A DNA stretch of 43,851 nucleotides from a virus, in the IMG/VR virus record IMGVR_UViG_3300010885_047074, positions 1-43,851 of that record; one strand, written 5' to 3'. The notes beneath the pieces were generated by a model that worked only from the letters and a program-made list of their open reading frames with translations, had not been told where the DNA came from and did not search any database. A program made the translations under genes and the position numbers. This document shows positions 7,216 to 14,922 of this stretch, piece by piece. Within the stretch, counting starts at the first letter, position 1; every line of letters begins with the position of its first letter.

Positions 7216-7701
7216 TTACTTAGATTTTCCGGGAACTACCACCATATTTTTATTTATATCTCTTTCTTGAGCTGGATTTATACCCTCCAGACTAGAGGCT
7301 AAATCCATATAAAATGTTAATTTTGCATCCAAGTCCTTGATGGCACCTAGAATTTTGGCTGAATATGCAATTAAGGAATTTAATTTCTTTTTTTGTTTTG
7401 CATCCAACGTGGTGTTAAGTTGTAAACAATTTTCCATTTTATTGGAAGCTGTTAACAAATATATAAAACTATCAGCGAGATCATTGGTCACGGTCTGTAG
7501 TGGCCACGGCATATCTGCAGTTTGTTCTACAGGAGGACCAACTGCCGGAAAGAGTGGATTATTTTTTTGATATGGAAAATTATATCCTTGTTGATTACTT
7601 TGAGGGCCCCAGTCTTTTCTGGGTGCATCACTATAACCCCCGTAATTAGGATTATTGTACATGCCATCTAAAGCCTCATTCAAAGCATTATGCAAGTCCA
7701 T
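7216..7701 (-). CDS. Hypothetical protein
   Basis: A 161-residue protein starting MDLHNALNEALDG. A longer frame from 7737 exists, but it would overlap the zinc-ribbon gene upstream, and ATG at 7701 starts one base after that gene stops, so 7701 is preferred. The N-terminal 60 residues are Asn/Gly/Pro/Tyr-rich and probably disordered. The rest is helical (TNDLADSFIYLLTASNKMENC, LNSLIAYSAKILGAIKDLD). Function not recognised. Confidence 0.6.
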   Translation of the reverse strand: MDLHNALNEALDGMYNNPNYGGYSDAPRKDWGPQSNQQGYNFPYQKNNPLFPAVGPPVEQTADMPWPLQTVTNDLADSFIYLLTASNKMENCLQLNTTLDAKQKKKLNSLIAYSAKILGAIKDLDAKLTFYMDLASSLEGINPAQERDINKNMVVVPGKSK

Positions 7702-7702
7702 A

Positions 7703-7891
7703 TTAAGCCAATTTACCGATACGAACTCGATTACCACAACGACTACAATTCCATTTTACCAATTTTTCTGATTGTTTGGTTTTTGGATCTACATTTTCAA
7801 CAACTTGTCCTCTTACATAATCACCACAAAAATGACATGCAATGGGTTTATTTGTTACCGGCTGATAATCTGATTTTCTTTGATCGCTCAT
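7703..7891 (-). CDS. Small zinc-ribbon protein
   Basis: A 62-residue protein with two Cys pairs, CHFC (residues 19-22) and CSRC (49-52), separated by about 26 residues, a classic zinc ribbon. The charged linker (VENVDPKTKQSEKLVKW) is beta-hairpin-like. Such small ribbons are frequent in phage genomes and may bind nucleic acid or RNA polymerase. A CTAAATATT box lies 5 bases before its ATG, suggesting it heads a late transcript for 6427-7891. Confidence 0.65.
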   Translation of the reverse strand: MSDQRKSDYQPVTNKPIACHFCGDYVRGQVVENVDPKTKQSEKLVKWNCSRCGNRVRIGKLA

Positions 7892-7896
7892 ATCTT

Positions 7897-7905
7897 AATA
7901 TTTAG
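7897..7905 (-). promoter_or_regulatory. Late-promoter-like box
   Basis: Minus-strand CTAAATATT, 5 bases before the ATG at 7891, in the 25-base gap after phoH. Matches the consensus exactly. Confidence 0.5.
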
Positions 7906-7916
7906 CACTAAAAAGG

Positions 7917-8735
7917 TTAATTGCTAGGAAACATTTCTTTGGAAGAATCTTGTGTTTCAAACTTGTCATGGGTTTCAAGTTTACCAACGACAAATTTAAC
8001 AAATTCAGATCTTACAATGTCATCCTTATTAAATTGAAAGTGGTGCACACCATGTTCTTTACTAACCTCATCATTAAACATTTTACACATCCTACTAAAT
8101 CCTCCACTTTTGCTGTAAGGAAGATCTGATTGATATGGGTCACCCAAAAATATTATTTTTGAAAACTCACCGAGACGAGTGATTGTGGTAACTAATTCTT
8201 TGAAAGTTATGTTTTGGCATTCATCAACTATAATCACCTTGGCTGGCCAATGAAGGCCTCTAATATAGTTAACTGGCATAGCATTAACTCTTTTATCTGC
8301 ATGTAATCTCTTAATCGTACTAGCATCTAAAAATTCTTCCATCTTTTCTGTGAAAGGTGCCATATATGCTTCAAATTTTTCATCTATAGTACCTGGCAGA
8401 TAACCTATTTTACTATCAGCACTTTCAACGGCACTTCTAACAAAGATAATATCAGATGCTTTTTTAAGTTTTAACAATTGTAAAGCAGCATAAACTGCGG
8501 TACTAGTTTTGGCACAACCAGCGGGTCCTTCTATAAAGACACATTTGGTGTGTTTGTCTAATAAAAGAGATATAAGTCCTTTTTGTTTTTCTGTCCACGG
8601 CAGTGGTCTGCAACTGAAATCAAAATTTATTTTATCTCTTTGAAATACTCTTGGTGATGTATCCTTTGGATGTTCCGTGTTTTCTAACACTTCTTCATTC
8701 ATTGGCCGGCTTTTAGAGCGGGGTTTTTTGCCCAT
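7917..8735 (-). CDS. phoH: PhoH-family ATPase
   Basis: A 272-residue P-loop ATPase of the PhoH family, widespread in marine T4-like phages. From ATG 8735 (MGKKPRSKSRPM), Walker A is GPAGCAKTS at residues 70-78, Walker B is VIIVDECQN, and the family motif FLGDPYQSDLP follows; SKIGYLPG and NYIRGLHW are also typical. A GTG at 8753 would add six residues, but the ATG is preceded by a late-promoter-like box and is favoured. The N-terminal 45 residues are basic and variable. PhoH proteins are RNA-associated helicase-like ATPases; the role in phages is unsettled. It belongs to the minus-strand group 6427-9156. Confidence 0.93.
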   Translation of the reverse strand: MGKKPRSKSRPMNEEVLENTEHPKDTSPRVFQRDKINFDFSCRPLPWTEKQKGLISLLLDKHTKCVFIEGPAGCAKTSTAVYAALQLLKLKKASDIIFVRSAVESADSKIGYLPGTIDEKFEAYMAPFTEKMEEFLDASTIKRLHADKRVNAMPVNYIRGLHWPAKVIIVDECQNITFKELVTTITRLGEFSKIIFLGDPYQSDLPYSKSGGFSRMCKMFNDEVSKEHGVHHFQFNKDDIVRSEFVKFVVGKLETHDKFETQDSSKEMFPSN

Positions 8736-8741
8736 GTTACA

Positions 8742-8750
8742 ACTACTTAC
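8742..8750 (-). promoter_or_regulatory. Late-promoter-like box (degenerate)
   Basis: Minus-strand GTAAGTAGT, 6 bases before the preferred PhoH ATG at 8735. One base off the consensus STAADTATT. It decides the start choice over the GTG at 8753. Confidence 0.3.
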
Positions 8751-8757
8751 CACCGTG

Positions 8758-9156
8758 TTAGGGGATTATTGGATTTTGTCCGGCAGACGGTGAACTCGGA
8801 GAGGCTCCTGTGGGATTGGAACCAGTTGAATCCGGTACTTGGGCCTGAGCTTGGGACGGTGTCGTGGTTGTAGAAGTGGACGGTTTTGAAGATTTGCCTG
8901 CTTGATACGCATCAAATGCCGCTTTAACATCCGGACTTTGAGTCGCGGTAGAAATAGTCTGGCTGTTAATTTGAGGATTTGTTTGAGAATTTTTGGCAAA
9001 TGTATTATAAACATCCGCTATTCTCTTTTGATCATCTGGGCTCAACTGCAAAAAATTTTGTATAGGAAGATGTACATTGTCAGGTGAAGAGGCAGATGTA
9101 TCATCTTCATTCATTTGAAGCATGGCTGTGTTGAATACGTTATCAAAGGATTTCAT
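8758..9156 (-). CDS. Hypothetical protein with Ser/Thr/Pro-rich tail
   Basis: A 132-residue protein starting MKSFDNVFNTAMLQ. A GTG at 9189 would extend it by 11 residues, but CTAAATAAC lies 3 bases before the ATG at 9156, so that start is preferred. A helical N-terminal half (IQNFLQLSPDDQKRIADVYN) is followed by a low-complexity tail of Ser, Thr, Pro, Gln and Gly ending in NPIIP. Divergent from the tail sheath gene. Unknown function; the disordered tail would fit a virion or assembly protein. Confidence 0.5.
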   Translation of the reverse strand: MKSFDNVFNTAMLQMNEDDTSASSPDNVHLPIQNFLQLSPDDQKRIADVYNTFAKNSQTNPQINSQTISTATQSPDVKAAFDAYQAGKSSKPSTSTTTTPSQAQAQVPDSTGSNPTGASPSSPSAGQNPIIP

Positions 9157-9159
9157 AAC

Positions 9160-9168
9160 GTTATTTAG
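9160..9168 (-). promoter_or_regulatory. Late-promoter-like box
   Basis: Minus-strand CTAAATAAC, 3 bases before the ATG at 9156. Back to back with the box of the divergent sheath gene about 40 bases away. Confidence 0.4.
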
Positions 9169-9208
9169 TCTAAAATCCTCTTCAATCACGATAGGGTCCC
9201 TGAATTAG

Positions 9209-9218
9209 GATAAATATT
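9209..9218 (+). promoter_or_regulatory. Late-promoter-like box upstream of the sheath gene
   Basis: GATAAATATT, 10 bases before the ATG at 9229. It is the best match in the window to the T4 late promoter TATAAATA and precedes what should be the most strongly expressed tail gene. A second AT-rich TATAATTTT lies between box and ATG. Confidence 0.55.
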
Positions 9219-9228
9219 TTATAATTTT

Positions 9229-11706
9229 ATGTCAACAAGAACTATAACTTCACCAGGTGTACAGATTACAGAGATAGATCAGTCTCAAATTGCGCGCAAT
9301 TCAGCCGGAACAAATGTGTTTATGACCGGTTTTGCTTCTCAAGGCCCTACCGATGAGGTGGTTTACATTGGCAGCGTTTCTGAATTTGAATCCACTTTCG
9401 GCACACCTACAAATGAAGCGGAAAGATATTTGTACCATTCTGCCAGACAAGTTTTGGTTCAGTCTCCTGCCAATTTAAAGGTGACAAGAATGGCATATGG
9501 GTCAGGATCGGGAATAGGTTTTGGTAATTCTTACAGTGCTTTAGTGTTTCCTGTGAAGGGATATATTCAATCTGTTGCAAATCAATTGAGTTCAAATGTT
9601 ATTAATTTTACTAATGACTCTTGGGGTGGAAGGAATGGATCTACCCCTGAACTAGCATTAAATGCATTTACACTAGACAGTATTGTATATGGTACTAGTG
9701 CTTATCATTATCAAACATTCTTTACAGATACTACAGGAAATTATAGACTTTCTATAACTGGAGCTACTAGTGCTTATACATTAACAATTAACAACAGTGC
9801 AGTTTTAAGCACTTATATTAATAATCTTCCTTCCAATTATAAGGATGCAAATTATTATGAAATTCAGCCGCCACAATCTGTGTTGTTAACTGAATCTGAA
9901 TATCAGGATGTTATATCTAATAACATTTCTTGGGATGCAAGTTATTCAGAACAAGATATAAACAGCAGTTCTAAATTAGGCCACAGTGGTATAATTGTAT
10001 TAAACCCCACAAAGGTTGCAGTGGATAATATACATCAAGGTTATTATATAGGATTTGCTGATAACAGGGATAATAATCCAGGATCAGATTTCAAGAGTGT
10101 AACCGGGGTTAAAGCTGTTGACCAAGTTTACAATAATCAATATCAAACTTTTACAAACATACCCACCAATCGTTTAAATTTTGCTTTGAGTGGTTCACAT
10201 TTAAATGTTTCTAATAGCATATCCCGCACGATGGAACAATATCCAACTGGATACGACTTTTCGTCTTCAACTTATAATGATTGCTTAACTTTGATGACAT
10301 TTAAGTTAAGAACTTCTATATATGCTCAAGACACAGTTACTTTGGATTACAGAGTCCAAGAAGGTTATACAGGTTCTTTATATAACAACAAAACCCAAAA
10401 TAATCCTAACGGAGGGGCCCCCGTTACTTTTGCATTAGAAAAAGTAGCTGCACAGAATTCAAGATCCTCTGATATGAAGGTTATAGTAAACCCGATTATT
10501 TCTAGTACAGGAGATTGGATTTCTTCCGATGGTAAAACTCCTAAAAAATCAGTGAGGGTAAGTGATGCTGCCAGAAACATTTATTCTTTGGGTGTTTATG
10601 TGTCTCAAACTGATACTACCAGTTGTGATATTGGAAATGTTCCTCTAAAACTTCAGAGAATTTTAAACAGACTGGATGACATGGATGAAGAAATAGATCT
10701 TATTCCTGAAGCTGGTTTAGGTACAATATGGGCAGGAGCTGCTGCTAAAAAGGCGTCTGTCTCTCCTGGCAATACTTCAGACGGTGGTTACTTTTTTGAT
10801 GAAAAGTATCCCATTTCTTCTGCTCTTATGGCAGAATTAAAAAATCAAACAGGCGGCAATGAAAGTATATTAAAGCAGAATTATGATTCAATAGTCCAGC
10901 AATTTTATACTTTTGCGGAAAAGACTCGTATGGATCATATGTTCATACCAGATCCTTTGCGTTATATTTTTGTCAATGGTCCTGATTTTAAAACCACCAA
11001 AATATCCACTTACAATTTTTCATTAGACATTTATTGGCCGTTGAAAAATCTTTTCGGAGATATTTCTTCTAGTTACGGAGCAACTTACGGCAACTGGATC
11101 AAATTTAATGATGTTTATTCCAATCAAATGGTTTGGCTTCCAAACTCTGGTTACGTGGCTGCAGATATAGCATTTTCTTCTGCGGTTAATTTTCCGTGGT
11201 CAGCCCCTGCTGGTTTTAATAGAGGTGTATTAACCAATATTGTTGATATTGCAATTAATCCTACTCAAAAGCAAAGAGATCTATTATATAGAATTAATAT
11301 AAACCCAATTGCATATTTCCCAGGTGAAGGTTATGTTATCTACGGGCAAAAAACCTTAATGAATAAGCCATCTGCCTTTGATAGAATTAATGTTCGCAGA
11401 CTTTTCTTGACTCTTGAAAAGGTCACTAAAAATTTATTAAAATACTATGTGTTCGAACCCAACACCTTCGCCACCAGATCTAGATTAATAAATGCTTTAT
11501 CACCAACTTTTAATCAAGCAAAGGCGAATGATGGTTTATACGATTATAGAATTATTTGCGACGAAAGAAATAACACTCCAGATGTTATAGATAATAATGA
11601 ATTGAAGATTTCCATTTATATACAAGCAGTGCGCACAGCTGAGTACATTTTAGCAGACTTTGTAGGCACTCGTACCGGGATAAACTTCAATGAACTAACG
11701 TCCTAG
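9229..11706 (+). CDS. gp18: Contractile tail sheath protein (gp18-like)
   Basis: An 825-residue tail sheath subunit, the contractile outer tube of the tail. The N-terminus has the family signature SPGVQITEID (residues 8-17), followed by GTNVFMTGFASQGPTDEV and FESTFGTP. The C-terminus is the conserved polymerising domain (INVRRLFLTLEKVTKNLLKY, TRSRLINALSPTF, ISIYIQAVRTAEYI). T4 gp18 is 659 residues; the extra length lies in the variable middle (about residues 100-500), the surface domains. It is followed within 17 bases by the tail tube gene, the order 18-19 seen in T4. Confidence is very high. Confidence 0.97.
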   Translation: MSTRTITSPGVQITEIDQSQIARNSAGTNVFMTGFASQGPTDEVVYIGSVSEFESTFGTPTNEAERYLYHSARQVLVQSPANLKVTRMAYGSGSGIGFGNSYSALVFPVKGYIQSVANQLSSNVINFTNDSWGGRNGSTPELALNAFTLDSIVYGTSAYHYQTFFTDTTGNYRLSITGATSAYTLTINNSAVLSTYINNLPSNYKDANYYEIQPPQSVLLTESEYQDVISNNISWDASYSEQDINSSSKLGHSGIIVLNPTKVAVDNIHQGYYIGFADNRDNNPGSDFKSVTGVKAVDQVYNNQYQTFTNIPTNRLNFALSGSHLNVSNSISRTMEQYPTGYDFSSSTYNDCLTLMTFKLRTSIYAQDTVTLDYRVQEGYTGSLYNNKTQNNPNGGAPVTFALEKVAAQNSRSSDMKVIVNPIISSTGDWISSDGKTPKKSVRVSDAARNIYSLGVYVSQTDTTSCDIGNVPLKLQRILNRLDDMDEEIDLIPEAGLGTIWAGAAAKKASVSPGNTSDGGYFFDEKYPISSALMAELKNQTGGNESILKQNYDSIVQQFYTFAEKTRMDHMFIPDPLRYIFVNGPDFKTTKISTYNFSLDIYWPLKNLFGDISSSYGATYGNWIKFNDVYSNQMVWLPNSGYVAADIAFSSAVNFPWSAPAGFNRGVLTNIVDIAINPTQKQRDLLYRININPIAYFPGEGYVIYGQKTLMNKPSAFDRINVRRLFLTLEKVTKNLLKYYVFEPNTFATRSRLINALSPTFNQAKANDGLYDYRIICDERNNTPDVIDNNELKISIYIQAVRTAEYILADFVGTRTGINFNELTS

Positions 11707-11708
11707 TT

Positions 11709-11718
11709 GATAAGTATT
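11709..11718 (+). promoter_or_regulatory. Late-promoter-like box upstream of the tube gene
   Basis: GATAAGTATT, 5 bases before the ATG at 11724, filling the 17-base gap after the sheath gene. Confidence 0.5.
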
Positions 11719-11723
11719 GATAT

Positions 11724-12260
11724 ATGGCTGATATATTCTCAAATCAAAGTATACAAAATTTTTATCAAACTGCTTATAAAAAGGATTTTGCTAGGAAAAA
11801 TTTATTTAGAGTGATTTCTATAGAGACCGGCATTAATGGCCTTTCTTTTGATAACACTGATTTGGTTTATGTCACATCCACATCTTTACCTCAGAGGGCT
11901 ATTACTAATATTAAATTGCCTTATATGGGAATGAGTTTTAATCTTCCAAGCACCGCCAGTTATCCTGGAAGTGATGCTTGGAAGATTAAATTCAGGATGC
12001 CACAAGATCTTTCCATAAGAGCTAAGTTAGAAGCGTGGACTAGAGTTATATTTAATGATGCCACGACTACAGGTTCCTATGAGTTAAAAAACTTGGGCAC
12101 TGTAATGCTTTCTTTGATGAGCAAAGGAGGACAACCTATTCGTAATTACAAATTAGTAGGTGCCTATTGTGTGTCCTTAGGAGACTATGCCTTAGATGTT
12201 GCTGATACTGGCTCTGTGGTGGAACAAGAAGCTACTCTTGCCTATCAATATTGGGAGTAA
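11724..12260 (+). CDS. gp19: Tail tube protein (gp19-like)
   Basis: A 178-residue inner tail tube subunit, close to the 163 residues of T4 gp19. It has the family pattern: N-terminal helix (IQNFYQTAYKKDFARKNLFRV), a beta core with TSTSLPQRAITNIKLPYMGMSFNLPSTASYPG, KIKFRMPQDLSIRAKLEAW, and a C-terminal GAYCVSLGDYALDVADTG followed by YQYWE. It forms hexamer rings stacked inside the sheath. It directly follows gp18 and precedes the gp54-like tube initiator. Confidence 0.94.
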   Translation: MADIFSNQSIQNFYQTAYKKDFARKNLFRVISIETGINGLSFDNTDLVYVTSTSLPQRAITNIKLPYMGMSFNLPSTASYPGSDAWKIKFRMPQDLSIRAKLEAWTRVIFNDATTTGSYELKNLGTVMLSLMSKGGQPIRNYKLVGAYCVSLGDYALDVADTGSVVEQEATLAYQYWE

Positions 12261-12272
12261 TTGAAATGCTTT

Positions 12273-12282
12273 AATAAGTATT
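12273..12282 (+). promoter_or_regulatory. Late-promoter-like box
   Basis: AATAAGTATT, 4 bases before the ATG at 12287. Near-identical to the boxes before the tube and tape measure genes. Confidence 0.5.
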
Positions 12283-12286
12283 TTCA

Positions 12287-13105
12287 ATGTCATTTCTATC
12301 TAAAGCCTTTCAGCCTGTTAATCCTCTTAATAGTGGATTTGTTTCTAGGGCCGGTGGATCAGCAAATCCATTGACTCAGATGTTTAGTTTAAACAGTGAT
12401 GTATTAAACAAAGCACCTAGTCCATATTCCTTTTATTTAGACATATTGAGCCAGTGGCCTACTGCACCGGCTTTGGCTTCAATGTGGCTGGTTGTAATAA
12501 ACCTGAGAAGTGTTTCTGCTCTGATGAATAATCCGGCGGCACTGGTTAGTCTCTTTGATTCAGGAGATTTTCAACCTTGGGAAATTTCTCAGGGCACGGT
12601 TGACGATTTAACAAAACCAGAATATCAACAAACTATAGAAAATCTTATGGGGTGTGTTTTTGCTCAGGAGGTTTCAATTCCAGGAGAAACTATAACAGCT
12701 ACTCAAGAAAATTTAAATTGGGGAGGGTTACAAACTCCTTATATTATTAAAGGCAGAAACTCTTTTGACAAAATTAAAATGTCTTTTTTAGAAACTAATG
12801 CCTCTTTTGCAGATTTAGTTATTCGACCTTGGATAGTATTGGCCAGCCATCTTGGATTAATTGCTCGGTCGCCTGGTTCACCAAAAAATGTAAAGTGTGA
12901 TTTCATGGATGTAATACAATTTGCAAAAACTGGTCCGTATTCCTCTGTTGCCATACGCAAGATTGTAAGATATTATGATGTGGTTCCTGTAACTCTGGAC
13001 TCATTAACTTTATCTCATTTAGAAGAGGGTTTAAAAAGAAGGAACGTTTCTTTTATATATAACGGTTATTCAGTCATGGAAGCCGGTACTGCAAATATGA
13101 TGTAG
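12287..13105 (+). CDS. Baseplate tail-tube initiator (gp54-like)
   Basis: A 272-residue tube-fold protein. The C-terminal pattern matches T4 gp54: KMSFLETNASFADLVIRPWI (T4: ISFRMDSEACNYRAMQDWV), then a strand IRKIVRYYDVVPVTLDSLTL and RNVSFIYNGYSVMEAG (T4: TTFDVTFAYRVMQAG). gp54 sits on the baseplate and starts polymerisation of the gp19 tube. The first 50 residues are flexible. It follows gp19 and precedes the gp26/51-like genes. gp48 is identified separately downstream, which supports gp54 here. The match was made by eye. Confidence 0.65.
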   Translation: MSFLSKAFQPVNPLNSGFVSRAGGSANPLTQMFSLNSDVLNKAPSPYSFYLDILSQWPTAPALASMWLVVINLRSVSALMNNPAALVSLFDSGDFQPWEISQGTVDDLTKPEYQQTIENLMGCVFAQEVSIPGETITATQENLNWGGLQTPYIIKGRNSFDKIKMSFLETNASFADLVIRPWIVLASHLGLIARSPGSPKNVKCDFMDVIQFAKTGPYSSVAIRKIVRYYDVVPVTLDSLTLSHLEEGLKRRNVSFIYNGYSVMEAGTANMM

Positions 13106-13109
13106 ACCT

Positions 13110-13118
13110 GTAATTATA
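13110..13118 (+). promoter_or_regulatory. Late-promoter-like box (variant)
   Basis: GTAATTATA, 3 bases before the ATG at 13122, in the 16-base gap. Variant with T at the fifth position and A at the last. Confidence 0.35.
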
Positions 13119-13121
13119 TAA

Positions 13122-14048
13122 ATGGAATTATATTTGTATAGTGTAGAAATGCCTTTCTCTGGCGTTAAGCTTTTTTACAGAGAAATGTCTTCTAAAGAAC
13201 AAATATATGTCTCAAAGGCACATACCATGTTACCTTTAGACCCAGAATATACTGAAGACTATGGTCGAGCGTTACAGAAAGTTGTATTACAATGTGTAGA
13301 AAATAAAGAAGATTTTTACAAACTTAATATAATAGAATATATTTTATTTTTATGCAAGTTGCGTATTGTGTCTATAGGTGAAGAAATTGAATTACAATTT
13401 CAAAACCCAGTAGAAGAAGAAACTGATCAAAAAAAGATAAAGTTGACTTTAAACCTGTCAACTTTAATGAGAAATTTATACAACACAACAAAAGATATAT
13501 TAACAACTGAAGAATTGCAAATAGATCAGTTAAACATCAAGTTTGAATGGCCTTTAATAAATTCTGAACATTTTTTTTTAAAACCTAACAAAGACCTATT
13601 AATAGATTCAGTGGCTTTATATATAAAAAGTTTTACTTTAAATGATAAAACTTTCCATATGAAAGATTTTAATACTTCTCAAAAATTAGAAATGTTTGAG
13701 AAATTTCCTATAAAATATCAAAGCAAAATACAAGATATTGTTTTTAATTATATTAAATTATTTTCAGAATCTAATATATTCACGGATCATTTAGCAGATT
13801 ATTTAAATTTTAATTTTTATAACTCATCATATCAAAGTATTTTGAGAATGTTTTTTACAGAAAATTTAAGGAATTTGTATCAACAATACTACATATTGGC
13901 CTCGAGGAAAATATCACCCTCTTATACAGACTCCATGACAATTGCAGAAAGGTCTATATATTATTCTTTTATAGAAAGTGAATCAGAACAACAAAATTCA
14001 GAAGAAGGAGAATGGTCTGAAGAAATGAATATTGATCCAACTGCCTAG
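13122..14048 (+). CDS. Baseplate hub assembly protein (gp26/gp51-like)
   Basis: A 308-residue helical protein resembling the T4 gp26/gp51 baseplate hub family. The N-terminus has SGVKLFYREMSSKEQIYVSKA, the pattern seen in that family (a short strand, then E-L/M-S-x-KEQ). It then has FLCKLRIVSIGEEIELQF, a beta segment with LNLSTLMRNLYNTT, and a C-terminal helical bundle. T4 gp51 (249 residues) is an assembly catalyst not found in the virion; gp26 is a small hub subunit. A second gene of the same type follows, and both precede the tape measure. By analogy with G/GT proteins of other phages the pair may be tape-measure chaperones (inference). Acidic tail SEEGEWSEEMN. Confidence 0.65.
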   Translation: MELYLYSVEMPFSGVKLFYREMSSKEQIYVSKAHTMLPLDPEYTEDYGRALQKVVLQCVENKEDFYKLNIIEYILFLCKLRIVSIGEEIELQFQNPVEEETDQKKIKLTLNLSTLMRNLYNTTKDILTTEELQIDQLNIKFEWPLINSEHFFLKPNKDLLIDSVALYIKSFTLNDKTFHMKDFNTSQKLEMFEKFPIKYQSKIQDIVFNYIKLFSESNIFTDHLADYLNFNFYNSSYQSILRMFFTENLRNLYQQYYILASRKISPSYTDSMTIAERSIYYSFIESESEQQNSEEGEWSEEMNIDPTA

Positions 14049-14068
14049 AGAATAAAGTGATATAATCT

Positions 14069-14077
14069 CTAATTATT
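14069..14077 (+). promoter_or_regulatory. Late-promoter-like box (variant)
   Basis: CTAATTATT, 8 bases before the ATG at 14086. Differs from the consensus only by T in the fifth position. Confidence 0.4.
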
Positions 14078-14085
14078 ATTAATAT

Positions 14086-14895
14086 ATGTCTGAAAATTTA
14101 AATTTCAACGATGCTTTAAATACTTTAGAGGTTTTCAAAGAATTGTGTGTAGCTAAAGCGTGGTCACCTACTTTAGGTAAAAACATTCTTATTAAAGAAC
14201 TATCTGCTAAGCAGCAAAAGCAATTATTATCTTCGGCGGTAGAGTCCGCTTCTGAATATAAATCATATTTTATTAAAAATTTATATGAAATTTTATTACA
14301 GAATTGCAATGAACCCAAAGAAACTATAAATTCTTTAAATTTTATTGATTATACATCTATTGTTATTTCTCTTCGCAAACAAACTTCTAAAGAAGTTTTA
14401 ATATCCTTCAGTAAGGAAGATGATAAAAGGGTAGAAGAGGTAATAGATTTAGATGGGGTACTGGACAAACTTTCGGCTCTTGTAATTCCAATCCCAGAAA
14501 ACATCGCGGTAAAAAAGGATAATATTGAAATCAACATATCGTTAAAGATACCCACTATTACAGATGATGTTACATTCTTTGAATTTTTACCAGCAGTTAA
14601 AAAACAAGATACCCAAGCAGAAACCTTGAAGCAATTAATTGCGGAAACTTATATGTATGAATCTGCAAAGTGCATAGACAAGGTTGAAGTGGCGGGCAAA
14701 GACTTGGGATATAACACCCTTTCCGTTAAACAAAAATATGCTTTAGTTGAAAAATTACCAGCTTCTTTAATTCAAAAATTGTTATCTCAGTATGCCTCTT
14801 GGAAAGAATCTGTTAATAAAGCATTAACCGTAAAGAGTTCTAATGGAATTGAAAAACAATTAGATATTGATTCTATCTTATTTTTAACTTCTTAA
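14086..14895 (+). CDS. Second baseplate hub assembly protein (gp26/gp51-like)
   Basis: A 269-residue paralogue-like neighbour of the preceding gene. It shows the same start pattern (SPTLGKNILIKELSAKQQKQLLSSA), a middle beta segment (NIEINISLKIPTITDD) and a C-terminal helical region (LSVKQKYALVEKLPASLIQKLLSQY) that parallels the EMFEKFPIKYQSKIQD stretch of the first. T4 also carries gp26 and gp51 as related hub genes. It lies 27 bases before the tape measure gene. Either protein could be the gp26 or the gp51 equivalent. Confidence 0.65.
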   Translation: MSENLNFNDALNTLEVFKELCVAKAWSPTLGKNILIKELSAKQQKQLLSSAVESASEYKSYFIKNLYEILLQNCNEPKETINSLNFIDYTSIVISLRKQTSKEVLISFSKEDDKRVEEVIDLDGVLDKLSALVIPIPENIAVKKDNIEINISLKIPTITDDVTFFEFLPAVKKQDTQAETLKQLIAETYMYESAKCIDKVEVAGKDLGYNTLSVKQKYALVEKLPASLIQKLLSQYASWKESVNKALTVKSSNGIEKQLDIDSILFLTS

Positions 14896-14909
14896 TCCTG
14901 CTATAGAAT

Positions 14910-14918
14910 CTAAGTATT
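14910..14918 (+). promoter_or_regulatory. Late-promoter-like box
   Basis: CTAAGTATT, 4 bases before the ATG at 14923 of the tape measure gene. Confidence 0.5.
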
Positions 14919-14922
14919 CTAT

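Noticed and set aside
11724-12260. Gene duplication of the tail tube with 21877-22476
   Set aside because: Both have a tube-like fold pattern, but there is no visible close sequence similarity; shared fold is the simpler view.
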